Shown: positions 50,973-60,764, counted from the first letter of the stretch. The stretch is DNA of 64,000 nt from JACKJA01 sp050297015 (GCA_050297015.1 JBNKRZ010000024.1:62001-126000), one strand, 5' to 3'. Numbers and translations are program-made. The notes: generated by a model not told the origin, from the letters alone.

Positions 50973-51192
50973 TGTCGCTCAAAAGATCAATTACGGTTAT
51001 TCCTAAAGCGTTTGCCAAAGTACAAAGTGTTGTTATTGTGACATTTCTTTCGCAGCGTTCTACAGAGCCTACATATGTGCGGTGAAGATCGCATAAATCT
51101 GCCAAGGATTCTTGAGATAACCCCATGCCATTTCTGTATTGGCGTAGATTTTTAGCAATGATGCTCTTTATTTTTTCAGGGTTTTGTTTCAT
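50959..51192 (-). CDS. C-type restriction controller (XRE)
   Basis: The 77-residue protein is a small XRE regulator: LRQYRNGMGLSQESLADLCD and HRTYVGSVERCERNVTITTL, with a LANALGITVIDLL closing helix. Size and form match C proteins that set the delay of restriction enzyme production after entry of an R-M system. It lies upstream of and overlaps the endonuclease gene. I used the ATG at 51192 rather than a TTG at 51204. Confidence 0.75.
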   Translation of the reverse strand: MKQNPEKIKSIIAKNLRQYRNGMGLSQESLADLCDLHRTYVGSVERCERNVTITTLCTLANALGITVIDLLSDNENN

Positions 51193-51242
51193 TGCGAATC
51201 TCAATTATTTTTCAATAAAAGCATAACTAATGATGCCTTTAG

Positions 51243-51252
51243 GTCTACAGAC
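51243..51252. promoter_or_regulatory. Possible C-protein operator
   Basis: GTCTACAGAC is a perfect short palindrome 51 bases upstream of the controller start. C proteins use similar inverted GACT-type boxes as operators. Only one copy is clear, so the assignment is weak. Confidence 0.25.
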
Positions 51253-51443
51253 TCTAAGTAGCTTGTTTATTTATGTTATTTGAATTTTTTTATTTAGGCT
51301 TTTTAAAATGCAGCTTTAAAGAGTTTGTCGGCTGTAATTAAATTAAAAAAATTAATTTAATTATGCTTTTGTTATTATTGCTCTTATTTTATGGCTATTA
51401 ATAAATAAAATATTTGTAAGTAAATATAATAAGGTGTTTAAAA

Positions 51444-53597
51444 ATGGAAAAATTAGAAATTAATTTAGAATATTGTTACGGAATTAAAAAACTCGAACAT
51501 AATTTTGAATTTAAAAATAGAACATTTTCTATTTATGCGCCTAACGGTGTGATGAAAACATCTTTTGCAAAAACCTTTGACGATTATTCAGAGGAAAAAG
51601 ATACATCTGACTTGGCTTTTCCAAAAAGAAATACTGTACGACATATTAAAGCTGATGATACAGAAATTCATCCTGCAGATATATTGGTAATAGAGTCTTA
51701 CAATGAAGATTATAAATCAGAAAAAATCTCAACCTTGCTGGCAAATAAACGCCTTAAGCAAGAATACGATGATATTCATAAAGAAATTGATAAAGCTAAA
51801 GCTGATTTAATTAAAAAACTAAAACAGCTTTCAGGATTAACAGGCCGCACAGATAATATTGAGAAAACAATTGAAGATATATTTGGAAAGCCATTTTTTG
51901 ATTTTATCATTGAAATAGAAGATGAGGTTTTAAAGAGTGATTCTCTACCGTACCACGCAATTAAATACGGTTTAATTTTTAATGATAAAGTAACAGGATT
52001 TTTAGAAACAAAAGATTTTAAAAATGCTATTCAAGAATACATTGAAAAATATGATGAACTTATTGAGAAATCACCATATTTAGGAAAAGATTTTAAGTTT
52101 TATCATGCAGAAAATGTTCAAAAGCAATTAGTCTCCAATAATTTCTTTAAAGGTGGGCACTCGGTTAATTTATTTGATGGCACACAAGATAGTAAATGCT
52201 CTTCAGATGAAGAGCTTCAAAACATACTTGAGGAAGAGAAAAGAAAGATTTTGAATGACGATGATCTTCAAAATCGTTTCGATATTATCGATAAAAAACT
52301 TTCAAACAAAGAATTAAGAGAATTTAGAGATCACCTTTTAGATAATAAAGAAATTTTACCTGAATTAACCGACCTAAATGAATTTTCTAAAAGAATATGG
52401 TTCGCTTATTTAGTTGATCAGAAAGATTTACTAGGCGAGCTTATTAGAAAATATAAAGACGGTCAGGAAGAGATTAAAGAGCTTTTAGGAAAAGCGAGGA
52501 ACGAGAAAACCGAGTGGGAAGAAGTTATTAGAATTTTTAATAACAGATTTACGCATTTGCCATTTCATCTCGATATTAAAAATAAAGAGGACGTTATTTT
52601 AAAAGGTGATGTCGAAACTATAGAGTTTGTGTTTGATGATGGAATTGAGCAAAAAAACTTTGATAAAAAAGATGATTTGCTAAAAATATTAAGCACTGGT
52701 GAAAAAAGAGCATTATATATTTTAAATATAATTTTTGAGGTGGAAGTAAGAAAAAAAGAAGAAGGAATCTCCTTATTTATTATTGATGATATTGCAGATT
52801 CTTTTGATTATAAAAACAAACACGCGATAATTGATTACTTAAAGTATATGTCGAATATCGAAAGCTTTTATTTGATAATTCTGACACACAATTTTGATTT
52901 TTTAAGAACAATAGAAAATAGGCATATTGCACCATCACACCAGTGTTTGATGGCGGTTAAATATGACGATCATATTAAGCTTGAGGTTTTTGATCGGTCT
53001 GTAATTAGAAATCCTTTTAATCGATGGAAAGGGCAATTAGATGATGACATGAAATTGATCGCATCTATTCCTTTTGTGCGCAATATTGAAGAATTTACAC
53101 ATGGTATAAAAGATAATGATGACTACATGCTTTTAACCTCTATTTTGCATTACAAAGAAAACACTGAGGAATTAAAGCTTTCTGATTTAGAGGCAATTTA
53201 TAAAAAGAATTTTGGTGATATTAATTTTCCTCAGGGTGAGAAAAAGATTTTTGATTTAATTTTAGAAGCTGCAGATTCTTGTTTAGAAGCAGATGAGGGA
53301 ATTAACCTAGAAAATAAAATTGTATTATCTATAGCAATTAGACTTTTGGCAGAAAGGTATATGACCGATAAAATTACAGATGTTGGAGAAATTAAGTCAG
53401 ATCAAAATTGGGTTTTGCTTCAAAAATATGAGCAAGAATACAATAATGAGCGTGACAATATCGAGATTTTGCGGAGAGTAAACCTAATCACACCAGCTAA
53501 TATTCATATTAACTCTTTCATGTATGAGCCTATTTTAGATATGGGTGACGGAGAATTGAGAGAATTATATAAAGATGTAAAAGAAAAATTAGTGTAG
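51444..53597 (+). CDS. ABC-class ATPase, probable phage-defence protein
   Basis: The 717-residue protein has an N-terminal Walker A (YAPNGVMKTSFAKTF, 31-45). A helical middle with coiled-coil parts (SELRDLL-free; LKQEYDDIHKEIDKAKADLI near 104-123) leads to the ABC signature ILSTGEKRALYILNIIFEVE (about 416-435) and Walker B LFIIDDIADSF (about 444-454). The ITHNF-like sensor (ILTHNFDFLRT) follows. This is the plan of overcoming-lysogenisation/RloC/PtuA-class defence ATPases. The C-terminal 200 residues are of unknown fold, with no obvious PrrC nuclease motif. It is very AT-rich and next to the R-M system, with its own AAGGTG ribosome site. Confidence 0.75.
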   Translation: MEKLEINLEYCYGIKKLEHNFEFKNRTFSIYAPNGVMKTSFAKTFDDYSEEKDTSDLAFPKRNTVRHIKADDTEIHPADILVIESYNEDYKSEKISTLLANKRLKQEYDDIHKEIDKAKADLIKKLKQLSGLTGRTDNIEKTIEDIFGKPFFDFIIEIEDEVLKSDSLPYHAIKYGLIFNDKVTGFLETKDFKNAIQEYIEKYDELIEKSPYLGKDFKFYHAENVQKQLVSNNFFKGGHSVNLFDGTQDSKCSSDEELQNILEEEKRKILNDDDLQNRFDIIDKKLSNKELREFRDHLLDNKEILPELTDLNEFSKRIWFAYLVDQKDLLGELIRKYKDGQEEIKELLGKARNEKTEWEEVIRIFNNRFTHLPFHLDIKNKEDVILKGDVETIEFVFDDGIEQKNFDKKDDLLKILSTGEKRALYILNIIFEVEVRKKEEGISLFIIDDIADSFDYKNKHAIIDYLKYMSNIESFYLIILTHNFDFLRTIENRHIAPSHQCLMAVKYDDHIKLEVFDRSVIRNPFNRWKGQLDDDMKLIASIPFVRNIEEFTHGIKDNDDYMLLTSILHYKENTEELKLSDLEAIYKKNFGDINFPQGEKKIFDLILEAADSCLEADEGINLENKIVLSIAIRLLAERYMTDKITDVGEIKSDQNWVLLQKYEQEYNNERDNIEILRRVNLITPANIHINSFMYEPILDMGDGELRELYKDVKEKLV

Positions 53598-53612
53598 TTT
53601 TTCAGCGCCTTA

Positions 53613-53663
53613 GGATTCCAACCTGCGCAAATCGAGTGAGTTTTGTTGGTATAAGTGTTGGTA
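53613..53663. other. Probable right end of the integrative element
   Basis: GGATTCCAACCTGCGCA (53613-53629) resembles the left-end sequence at 44385-44401. Two TTGTTGGTA/TGTTGGTA copies (53643-53651, 53656-53663) mirror the left TACCAACAA repeats. Beyond them lies a short AT-rich stretch and then valS, so the switch from AT-rich cargo to host DNA occurs here. Confidence 0.4.
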
Positions 53664-53716
53664 TAAATATAATTCGAATTGATATTTTTCTAATTAAATC
53701 AAATTACTATTTTAAG

Positions 53717-56233
53717 TTATTTAATGATGCCACCGATATCCAAAGAAAGTCCATCCACACCGGTTTCATTTTCTGCCGAAGCAAACTGCACAGCTTCGGC
53801 CCGCGCCGCACTTTGCAGGGATTTTTCGAGCGTCCTAACCGTCGCGTTAAGCGCGCCATTCGCCGGATCGACATGGAGCACCAATTTTTCAAGCGGCTTA
53901 CCCTGTCCGATCTGGCGCTCGGAGCGCAACTTTCGCACACTATAGAGCGTCGAGCGGACAATCTCCATCTCGTACGCATGTTCGAATTTCAGCGCCTCAT
54001 CAGCCTCCGGCCATGGGCTAACATGTAGGGACACATAGTTCTCTCCAAACTTGCCACCTTGCGCGTAAAGCTCCTCCGTCACGAACGGCAAGTACGGCGC
54101 AAGAAGCCCCAACAGCGTCCGCAGCGATTCAAACAGCGTCGCCTGCGCCGCTTTGCGGTCTTGTTCGCTCCAATTGGAATTTTCCCAGAACCGGGTTTTC
54201 ACAAGCTCCAGGTAATCGTCACAATAGGTCATCCAGAAAAACTTGTGTAGCGTCTCACGCGCCGTTGCATAATCGTACTTCTCAAACGATTCCTTGGCCT
54301 TTTGGGCAACCGCATTCAGCTCACTCAGCAACCATTGGTCTTCAATCGGGCGTTCATTGTACGGCACACGCGGCGCGGCCGGGTCAAAGTCTTCCATGTA
54401 CATGAAGGCCATGCGCGCCACGTTCCAGAGCTTCACAACGATCTTGCGACCATCTTTTACCTCACGCTCATGGAAGCGCAAATCTTTCCCCAACTGGGCG
54501 CTCGCCGCCCACCAGCGCAAGCCATCCGCCCCGTATTTTTTAATCAGAGAGTACGGATCATAACGGTTGAAGCCGTCCTTATCGGTGAACTTCTCCAGAT
54601 CACGTTTAGAGATTTTCTTGCCCTGCTCGTTCAGCCCCCAACCGGAAATCATCACGTTTTTCCACGGCAGGGAATCGGTATGAAATTCAGATTTGATAAG
54701 AGTATAAAACAGCCACGTCCGGATAATTTCAAACGCCTGCACCCGCAGATCCATCGGATAGATATCCATCGTGCCCTTGCGACCCTCGCGCCCGGCCCAA
54801 TTGGCGTTAATCAGCGGCGAAAGAGAAGATGTCATCCAGGTTTCCATCACGTCCGTTTCCGGCACAATCGTCATCCCCGCATATTTGTCCTTTGCCCACT
54901 GCGGCGGTTCGCTCTCGATCGGATCGATCGGCAAATCAGCCTCATCCGCCAGAATCACATCGCCCGTTTCCTGCACATACCAGACCGGGAACGGTACGCC
55001 ATAGAAGCGCTGACGTGAGATATTCCAATCATATTTCAGTCCGTCGATCCAGTGATCGAGACGCACCTTCATCCAGTCCGGGAACCAGTTCAGCTCCTCC
55101 GCGCGTTTGCGGAAACGATCCTTGTGTTCAAGGATATTGATAAACCATTGCGGCTCCATAATGAATTCAACAGGCACACCAGAGCGTTCCCCCACAGACA
55201 CAGCCTGTTCGACCACTTGCTCGCCAACAATCAGCCCCTCAGCCGTCAAATCTTCGACAATGCGTTTACGCGCGGCAGTCGGCTCCAACCCTTCATACTT
55301 ACCGGCCAGCGCCGTCATTTTACCGTCCGGTGACAAAGCAACCCGCGTTTCCAGCTTGTCTTCTTTCCATTTTTTAACATCTTCCCCGTCCCCGAAGGTA
55401 CAGACCTGCATCAAGCCCGTCCCGAATTCCATATCAACCTCTTCAGAGGTTTTAATCGGCACAGCATGACCGAACAGCGGCACAATCGCGTTCTTGCCCT
55501 CAAGATGCTTGTAGCGTTCATCATTCGGGTTAAAGTACATAGCCACACAAGCCGGGATCAGCTCCGGTCGCGTTGTTGAGATCACCAGCGGCGCACCATC
55601 CACCTCGCTCGCAAACTGGATGTCATACATCTTGCCCTTGCGGTCCAGCGTTTCCAAATCCGCCTGCGCCAGCGCCGTTTCAAAGTGCGTATCCCACAGT
55701 ACCGGCTCATTCGCACGATAAATCAGCCCTTTGGCATACAAATCAAGGAAAGACTTCTGTGCTGTATGACGCGACAGGTCGTCAATCGTAGAATATCGCG
55801 TACTCCAGTCAACAGACAGCCCCAAGGAGCGCCAGAGCTTTTCATAGGTTTTCGCACCTTTTTGCGTCTCTGCAATACACAGGGCACGGAAATCACTGCG
55901 CGAGATTTTCTTTTTATTTACTTTGTGGGTTTGTTCAACGTAGCGTTCCGTCGGCAGACCATTATCGTCAAAGCCCATGGGATAATAAATATTGTGCCCC
56001 ATCATCCGCTTATAACGGATCAGGATTTCAGCCTGCGTATAGGACGCGGCATGCCCGGCATGCAAGTGCGCAGCAGACACGTACGGCGGCGGCGTATCAA
56101 CAGAAAAAAGCGGTTTATCTGACTCCGGATCATATTCATAGATTTTCGAGTCCTCCCACAAGGAAAGGCACCGTTCTTCAACAGCTTCCGTGTCGATATT
56201 TTTATCCAGTTCCGGGAACATTTTTTCGCTCAT
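53717..56233 (-). CDS. valS: Valyl-tRNA synthetase (archaeal-type, compact)
   Basis: The 838-residue class I synthetase charges tRNA-Val. HIGH-like PPPYVSAAHLHAGHA lies near 48-62 and KMSKS-like GKKISKRDLEKF near 532-543. YPMGFDDNGLPTERYVE is typical of the short archaeal-type ValRS, and CP1 editing, LSPLINANWAGREG and the anticodon domain complete it. Length is near the family's usual 800-odd rather than the 950 residues of E. coli ValRS. It lacks the C-terminal coiled coil. An MSEKMFPELDKN start is preceded by no strong ribosome site. It is the first clear host gene beyond the mobile region. Confidence 0.93.
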   Translation of the reverse strand: MSEKMFPELDKNIDTEAVEERCLSLWEDSKIYEYDPESDKPLFSVDTPPPYVSAAHLHAGHAASYTQAEILIRYKRMMGHNIYYPMGFDDNGLPTERYVEQTHKVNKKKISRSDFRALCIAETQKGAKTYEKLWRSLGLSVDWSTRYSTIDDLSRHTAQKSFLDLYAKGLIYRANEPVLWDTHFETALAQADLETLDRKGKMYDIQFASEVDGAPLVISTTRPELIPACVAMYFNPNDERYKHLEGKNAIVPLFGHAVPIKTSEEVDMEFGTGLMQVCTFGDGEDVKKWKEDKLETRVALSPDGKMTALAGKYEGLEPTAARKRIVEDLTAEGLIVGEQVVEQAVSVGERSGVPVEFIMEPQWFINILEHKDRFRKRAEELNWFPDWMKVRLDHWIDGLKYDWNISRQRFYGVPFPVWYVQETGDVILADEADLPIDPIESEPPQWAKDKYAGMTIVPETDVMETWMTSSLSPLINANWAGREGRKGTMDIYPMDLRVQAFEIIRTWLFYTLIKSEFHTDSLPWKNVMISGWGLNEQGKKISKRDLEKFTDKDGFNRYDPYSLIKKYGADGLRWWAASAQLGKDLRFHEREVKDGRKIVVKLWNVARMAFMYMEDFDPAAPRVPYNERPIEDQWLLSELNAVAQKAKESFEKYDYATARETLHKFFWMTYCDDYLELVKTRFWENSNWSEQDRKAAQATLFESLRTLLGLLAPYLPFVTEELYAQGGKFGENYVSLHVSPWPEADEALKFEHAYEMEIVRSTLYSVRKLRSERQIGQGKPLEKLVLHVDPANGALNATVRTLEKSLQSAARAEAVQFASAENETGVDGLSLDIGGIIK

Positions 56234-56302
56234 TATCCGCTCTATATCTTGTTGTTTTATGAGAGGGATTTTATAGAGCTTTTCCCGCGCCGCGTAAAGG
56301 TT

Positions 56303-56500
56303 TTATACGTCGGCGCTGTTTGACGGGCGCTTTTCATCGCTTTCATCAGACAAAGGATGGTCGTCATCCTGAAACAAAATCCGGTTGGCGGCGCCCTCCA
56401 GATCTTCGTACTGGCCGCTTTTCAAAGACCAGATAAAAGCCATCAGCCCCACGAATCCCAACAGCAAAGCCAGCGGCAAAAGATACATAACAACACTCAT
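56303..56500 (-). CDS. ccoS: cbb3 oxidase maturation protein CcoS
   Basis: The 65-residue protein has one N-terminal membrane segment (about 4-26) followed by FIWSLKSGQYEDLEGAANRI (about 22-41) and LFQDDD, the standard CcoS signature. CcoS is required for cofactor insertion into CcoN. It overlaps the ccoI stop (ATGA). Confidence 0.92.
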   Translation of the reverse strand: MSVVMYLLPLALLLGFVGLMAFIWSLKSGQYEDLEGAANRILFQDDDHPLSDESDEKRPSNSADV

Positions 56501-58863
56501 CGTGCATTCCCCTTTCGTAGCGTAAGACGGAAAGAGTTCGCCACCACGAGCAGAGACGAACCCGACATAGCCAAAGCCGCAATCAACGGCGTGACAAGAC
56601 CAAAAACAGCCAGCGGCACGGCTATCATATTATAGACAATCGCTAGCGTAAAATTCTGTTTTACAAGGGTTTGCGTTTTACGTGATACGTAGTACGCATC
56701 GCGTACCGGGGCCAAACGATCGCCCATAAACACGATATCGGCCGTATTCTGAGCAATATCAAGCGCCGTCGCCGGAGACATCGAAACATCAGCCCCCGCC
56801 AGCACCGGCGCATCGTTCAGCCCGTCCCCCACCATCAAGAGCTTATGCCCCCGCTTTTGCAAATCTTCGAGAACGGTGAATTTATCGACCGGAGAAAGCG
56901 CCCCCCGCGCATCGTCAATCCCCAATTCCGCCGCCACGCTTTGCACGGCTTGTTTTCGATCGCCGGACAAAAGAGAAAGGGATAGCCCCCCCCTTTTCAA
57001 ATCGGACAAAACCTCCCGGGCATCGGCACGCAGAGCATCACTAAACAAAAAGCGTACGGGCTTTTCCCCCTCCACAGACAGCCACAATTCAAGCTTTCCC
57101 GTTTCATGAGAAGCCGTATCATCGCCGCACCACGCCCGGCTCCCCAGACGCATAAGCCGCCCTTCATAGGTAGCCTCCACCCCCTTACCCGGCTTTTCAT
57201 CGGCGTTCATATCAAACACTTCGCCCTCATAGGCCGCCACAAGGGCCTTAGAGAGCGGGTGACGACTATGGGCCGCCAAAGAGGCTGCCAATTTCATACC
57301 TCCATCATCGTACGTCTGTACCTGCACGTCATCCAAAACCGGCCGCCCCAACGTCAAAGTTCCCGTCTTATCGAACAAAACCGTATCCACGGCAGCCAGA
57401 CGCTCTAGCGCATCACCGGACTTCACAAGAATGCCTTGGCGCATTAAGCGTCCCGTGGCAAGAACCTGCACTACAGGAACGGCAAGCCCCAACGCGCACG
57501 GACAGGTAATAATCAAAACCGTCACTGCGATCAGCAATGAATCCTGCCACATTAAACCGCCGACCAGCCACCAACCAAGAAACGATAGAGCGGCAAGCGT
57601 ATGAACAGTCGGCGTATAAAGACGTGCAGCCCTATCCGCTAAACGTACGTATTTGGCCTGCCCTTGCTCGGCCTTCTCCATCAAGCGTACAATATCGCTA
57701 AGCAAAGAATCATCGCTAGCCTTGGAAACACGTACACGCACAGGCGCAGCCATATTTAACGTCCCGGCAAAAACGGAACCGCCCTTTTGTATAAGCTCTG
57801 GCATGCTTTCCCCGGTAATCAAGCTGGCATCGACCTCCGTCGGCCCATTCAGTAAAATTCCGTCAGCGGGAAATTTCTCTCCCACAGCCACTTGCAAAGT
57901 CATATTTTCCCGTACGTCTTTAATCGGGATAACACATACACCTTCTCCCTCCATAACGGTGGCTGTCCCCGACAGCATCGCCAGCATATCCGTGGCCGCG
58001 CTGCGCGCACTACGCCGCGCGCGAAAATCAAGATAACGCCCGATCAAAAGAAAAAACATCAACATCGTCGCTGAATCAAAATAGGCATCTTCCCCGTGCG
58101 TAATCGTTTCATGAAGGCTCATACCACTGGCCAGCAATATCGCCAGAGAAATCGGCACATCCATATTGGCGTGCCCCTCTTTCAGCGCGCCAAAAGCCGA
58201 ACGAAAAAAAGGCTGGCCGGCATAGGCAATCGCCGGCAGTGCAATCACCGCCGATACCCAATGCAGGAAATCACGCATAGCAATTCCCATCACATCCTGC
58301 GTGCTCGCCCATAACCCTACGGAAATCATCATCAAATTCCCGGCGGCAAACCCGGCCACCGCGAGACAAACAAGCAAAGAGCGCTCTTCCGCAACGGCGC
58401 CCTCACTCATAGTTTTTTGATCGAACGGCGCCACACGATACCCCAGTCGCCCAACGACTGCCGCCAGTTCGTTCCCCCGCTCTGGCGCACCCGTCCATTC
58501 GATCGTCAAACGACGCGTTGAAAAATTCAGCCGCCCCGTCTTCACATCTTTTTCGCGGTTAAGCGCCGATTCAATTTTCTGGATACAGGCAGCACAATGA
58601 ACCCCCTCAACCCCCAAGATCAGACGGTTTATGCCCTCATCATTCGTTTTAACAAAAGATTCAAAAACATAGGAAGCATCAGGATCAGGAACAGAAAGCA
58701 AAGGAGAAGTATCCTGCGCAACGGCTTCGCTCAGAGCATAAGCGCTCCGGCACCCATCACAACAAAAATCCCGGCCATGCGCGCACGACTGACCGCAATG
58801 CTTGCAAACACTCACGGTTTCGCAACAATCATTTTCTTGATGTGGTAAAGTTTGTCGTTCCAT
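56497..58863 (-). CDS. ccoI: Copper-translocating P1B ATPase CcoI (FixI)
   Basis: The protein (about 788 residues from ATG 58863) supplies copper for cbb3 assembly. It has a Cys-rich N-terminus (CKHCGQSCAHGRDFCCDGC), an HMA domain with GVHCAAC, membrane helices, TGES, the ion-path TCPCALGLAVP, DKTGTLT and GDGLNDAPVLAGAD. A GTG eight codons upstream (58887) is also in frame; neither has a clear ribosome site. It overlaps the upstream ccoH by about 50 bases, giving tight coupling. All catalytic residues appear intact. Confidence 0.93.
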   Translation of the reverse strand: MERQTLPHQENDCCETVSVCKHCGQSCAHGRDFCCDGCRSAYALSEAVAQDTSPLLSVPDPDASYVFESFVKTNDEGINRLILGVEGVHCAACIQKIESALNREKDVKTGRLNFSTRRLTIEWTGAPERGNELAAVVGRLGYRVAPFDQKTMSEGAVAEERSLLVCLAVAGFAAGNLMMISVGLWASTQDVMGIAMRDFLHWVSAVIALPAIAYAGQPFFRSAFGALKEGHANMDVPISLAILLASGMSLHETITHGEDAYFDSATMLMFFLLIGRYLDFRARRSARSAATDMLAMLSGTATVMEGEGVCVIPIKDVRENMTLQVAVGEKFPADGILLNGPTEVDASLITGESMPELIQKGGSVFAGTLNMAAPVRVRVSKASDDSLLSDIVRLMEKAEQGQAKYVRLADRAARLYTPTVHTLAALSFLGWWLVGGLMWQDSLLIAVTVLIITCPCALGLAVPVVQVLATGRLMRQGILVKSGDALERLAAVDTVLFDKTGTLTLGRPVLDDVQVQTYDDGGMKLAASLAAHSRHPLSKALVAAYEGEVFDMNADEKPGKGVEATYEGRLMRLGSRAWCGDDTASHETGKLELWLSVEGEKPVRFLFSDALRADAREVLSDLKRGGLSLSLLSGDRKQAVQSVAAELGIDDARGALSPVDKFTVLEDLQKRGHKLLMVGDGLNDAPVLAGADVSMSPATALDIAQNTADIVFMGDRLAPVRDAYYVSRKTQTLVKQNFTLAIVYNMIAVPLAVFGLVTPLIAALAMSGSSLLVVANSFRLTLRKGNAR

Positions 58864-59300
58864 GTCACATATATGTACGCATCCCACTGGCCGGGCAAGG
58901 GAAAATCAATATCTGCGCTGTATTGTCCCGGGGCCGTTTCGGAGAGAATAGCTTCAAAATCATGGCCGTCCTGAACCTCTCGGATCATCTCCACTTTTAC
59001 ACTGGCCCCTTGCAGAGCGTTGCCATCTTTATCCACCATAGAAACCGAAAAAGCCTTATCGCCATCAAACCGGACATCCGATTGCCAACCCAATGCCTTT
59101 TCAGAGCGCTCTTCCGCGATCCGTTCGTCATAGGCCAAGCCGATCTCATAGTGATTTTCTTCGATCACCCCCGGCTGGCTCGTCGTTGCGATATAGACAA
59201 AAATGCCGTTAACAATGAAGACCACGACAAAAAACGCGACAAAATACCACGGAATCCACTTATCCGACGGCCGCATACCGGGATCAACATATTTAGCCAT
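58812..59300 (-). CDS. ccoH: cbb3 oxidase assembly protein CcoH (FixH)
   Basis: The 162-residue protein has a single membrane anchor (about 16-41, WIPWYFVAFFVVVFIVNGIF) and a periplasmic beta domain (GALQGASVKVEM-like region, then PGQYSADIDFPLPGQWDAYI). FixH takes part in assembly of the copper-heme centre. It lies 21 bases after ccoG and overlaps ccoI. Confidence 0.9.
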   Translation of the reverse strand: MAKYVDPGMRPSDKWIPWYFVAFFVVVFIVNGIFVYIATTSQPGVIEENHYEIGLAYDERIAEERSEKALGWQSDVRFDGDKAFSVSMVDKDGNALQGASVKVEMIREVQDGHDFEAILSETAPGQYSADIDFPLPGQWDAYIYVTWNDKLYHIKKMIVAKP

Positions 59301-59321
59301 TATTACGCCCCATACTTTCGT

Positions 59322-60764
59322 TTACGGTTTTTCACTGATGAATATACTTTCATAGTCGTCACCCGCATCACCGTCAAGCTCCTCAATCCGGAAAGTGAAT
59401 TCTTTTTGTGCGGCTTCCTGTTTCGGTGCGACAATAAAGACTTTGAAGTCGCCTACCGTATCGGCCTCCACATGCAAGTCATCAATCGTTGAGCCGTTCA
59501 TGACGCCTTTGAGCTGCACCACAGCCCCGTCAAGCCCCTCCTGAGACAATTTGAAACGACGGTCTTCGTGCGTTTTATTGAGAATTTTTACAGCATAACC
59601 ATTACGAATCGAACCGTCCGACAACTGCACAAGCAAAGGATTCCGGTCGTGTAGAATATGCAATTCCGTCGTGACCCGGCTAGCAAGCGCATAAATCATA
59701 AGCCCACCGACAACGCACATAATCAGCATGTACCACCAAGTCCGCGGCCGTGAGAGATGAGAGAGCATTTCGTCTTCCCGTCCTTCGCGTTTGAGCTTCA
59801 TATGGCGCTCCGTATCATAGCGCACCAAACCGCGCGGCAGATTAAGTTTATCCATAACGTCGTTACAAGCATCCACACACAGACCGCAAGCGATACACTG
59901 AATTTGCAACCCGTCACGAATATCTATGCCCGTTGGGCAAACCTGAACACAGCGGTCACAGTCAATACAGTGCCCACGCTCATCCCAGTTTTCATCTTTT
60001 TTCTTCTTACCGCGCGGTTCCCCCCGATCAGTATCGTAAGTGATAATCAAAGAATCCTCATCAAACATCCCTGATTGAAAACGGGCATAGGGACACATAA
60101 AAGTACAGACCTGTTCACGGGCAATCCCGGCCATCAGGTAAGTGGTGAATGTAAGACCGCCAATAAAGCCCCAGACTTTCGGTCCGGCTTCCAAATGGAG
60201 GAGCTGCCCCCACAAAGTCGGTGCATCATTAAAATAGAAAACAAACGTACCGGCCGTCGCCAAAGCGATAAAAAGCCACGCCAGATGCGTCGCCGCCATG
60301 CGCCAAATCCGGTCTAAAGTCCACGGCCCTTTATCCCGCTTCATCCGGGCGTTACGATCACCCTGAATCAAACGTTCGACCAACATAAACAGATCTGTCC
60401 ATACCGTTTGGAAGCAAAAATACCCACACCAAACACGGCCAAACAGAGCTGTCGAAAAGAAAAGCACAACAGCCGCCAAAATCAAAACCCCCGTCAGGAT
60501 ATAAACTTCCTGCGGCCAGATTTCGATAAAGAAGAAATAAGCGCGGCGCGCGGGCAGATCAATCAAAATACCCTGCCCCGGTGCATTATCCCCCCGGTCC
60601 CAGCGCAAAAAAGGCGTCACATAATAAATAGCCAGACAAACACTCAAAACAATCCATTTGAGCCTCCGGAAATACCCCTTCACAGCACGTGGATAAATCT
60701 TTTCATGCTTGGCAAAAAATTGGATTTCCTCTTCCTGAGATTCTTGATTTTTCTGATCGCTCAT
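59322..60764 (-). CDS. ccoG: cbb3 oxidase accessory ferredoxin CcoG (FixG/RdxA)
   Basis: The 480-residue membrane protein has several N-terminal helices, VCTFMCPYARFQS, and two 4Fe-4S motifs (CIDCDRCVQVCPTGIDIRDG and CIACGLCVDACNDVMD). A C-terminal periplasmic Ig-like domain completes it. CcoG helps reduce copper during cbb3 assembly. It starts 54 bases after the terminator of ccoP, so the GHIS genes form their own operon. Confidence 0.93.
   Translation of the reverse strand: MSDQKNQESQEEEIQFFAKHEKIYPRAVKGYFRRLKWIVLSVCLAIYYVTPFLRWDRGDNAPGQGILIDLPARRAYFFFIEIWPQEVYILTGVLILAAVVLFFSTALFGRVWCGYFCFQTVWTDLFMLVERLIQGDRNARMKRDKGPWTLDRIWRMAATHLAWLFIALATAGTFVFYFNDAPTLWGQLLHLEAGPKVWGFIGGLTFTTYLMAGIAREQVCTFMCPYARFQSGMFDEDSLIITYDTDRGEPRGKKKKDENWDERGHCIDCDRCVQVCPTGIDIRDGLQIQCIACGLCVDACNDVMDKLNLPRGLVRYDTERHMKLKREGREDEMLSHLSRPRTWWYMLIMCVVGGLMIYALASRVTTELHILHDRNPLLVQLSDGSIRNGYAVKILNKTHEDRRFKLSQEGLDGAVVQLKGVMNGSTIDDLHVEADTVGDFKVFIVAPKQEAAQKEFTFRIEELDGDAGDDYESIFISEKP

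Noticed and set aside
51444..53597. PrrC/RloC anticodon nuclease.
   Set aside because: The ATPase core fits the class, but no convincing Arg-Glu-His nuclease triad can be seen in the C-terminal part, so only a general ABC-class call is made.
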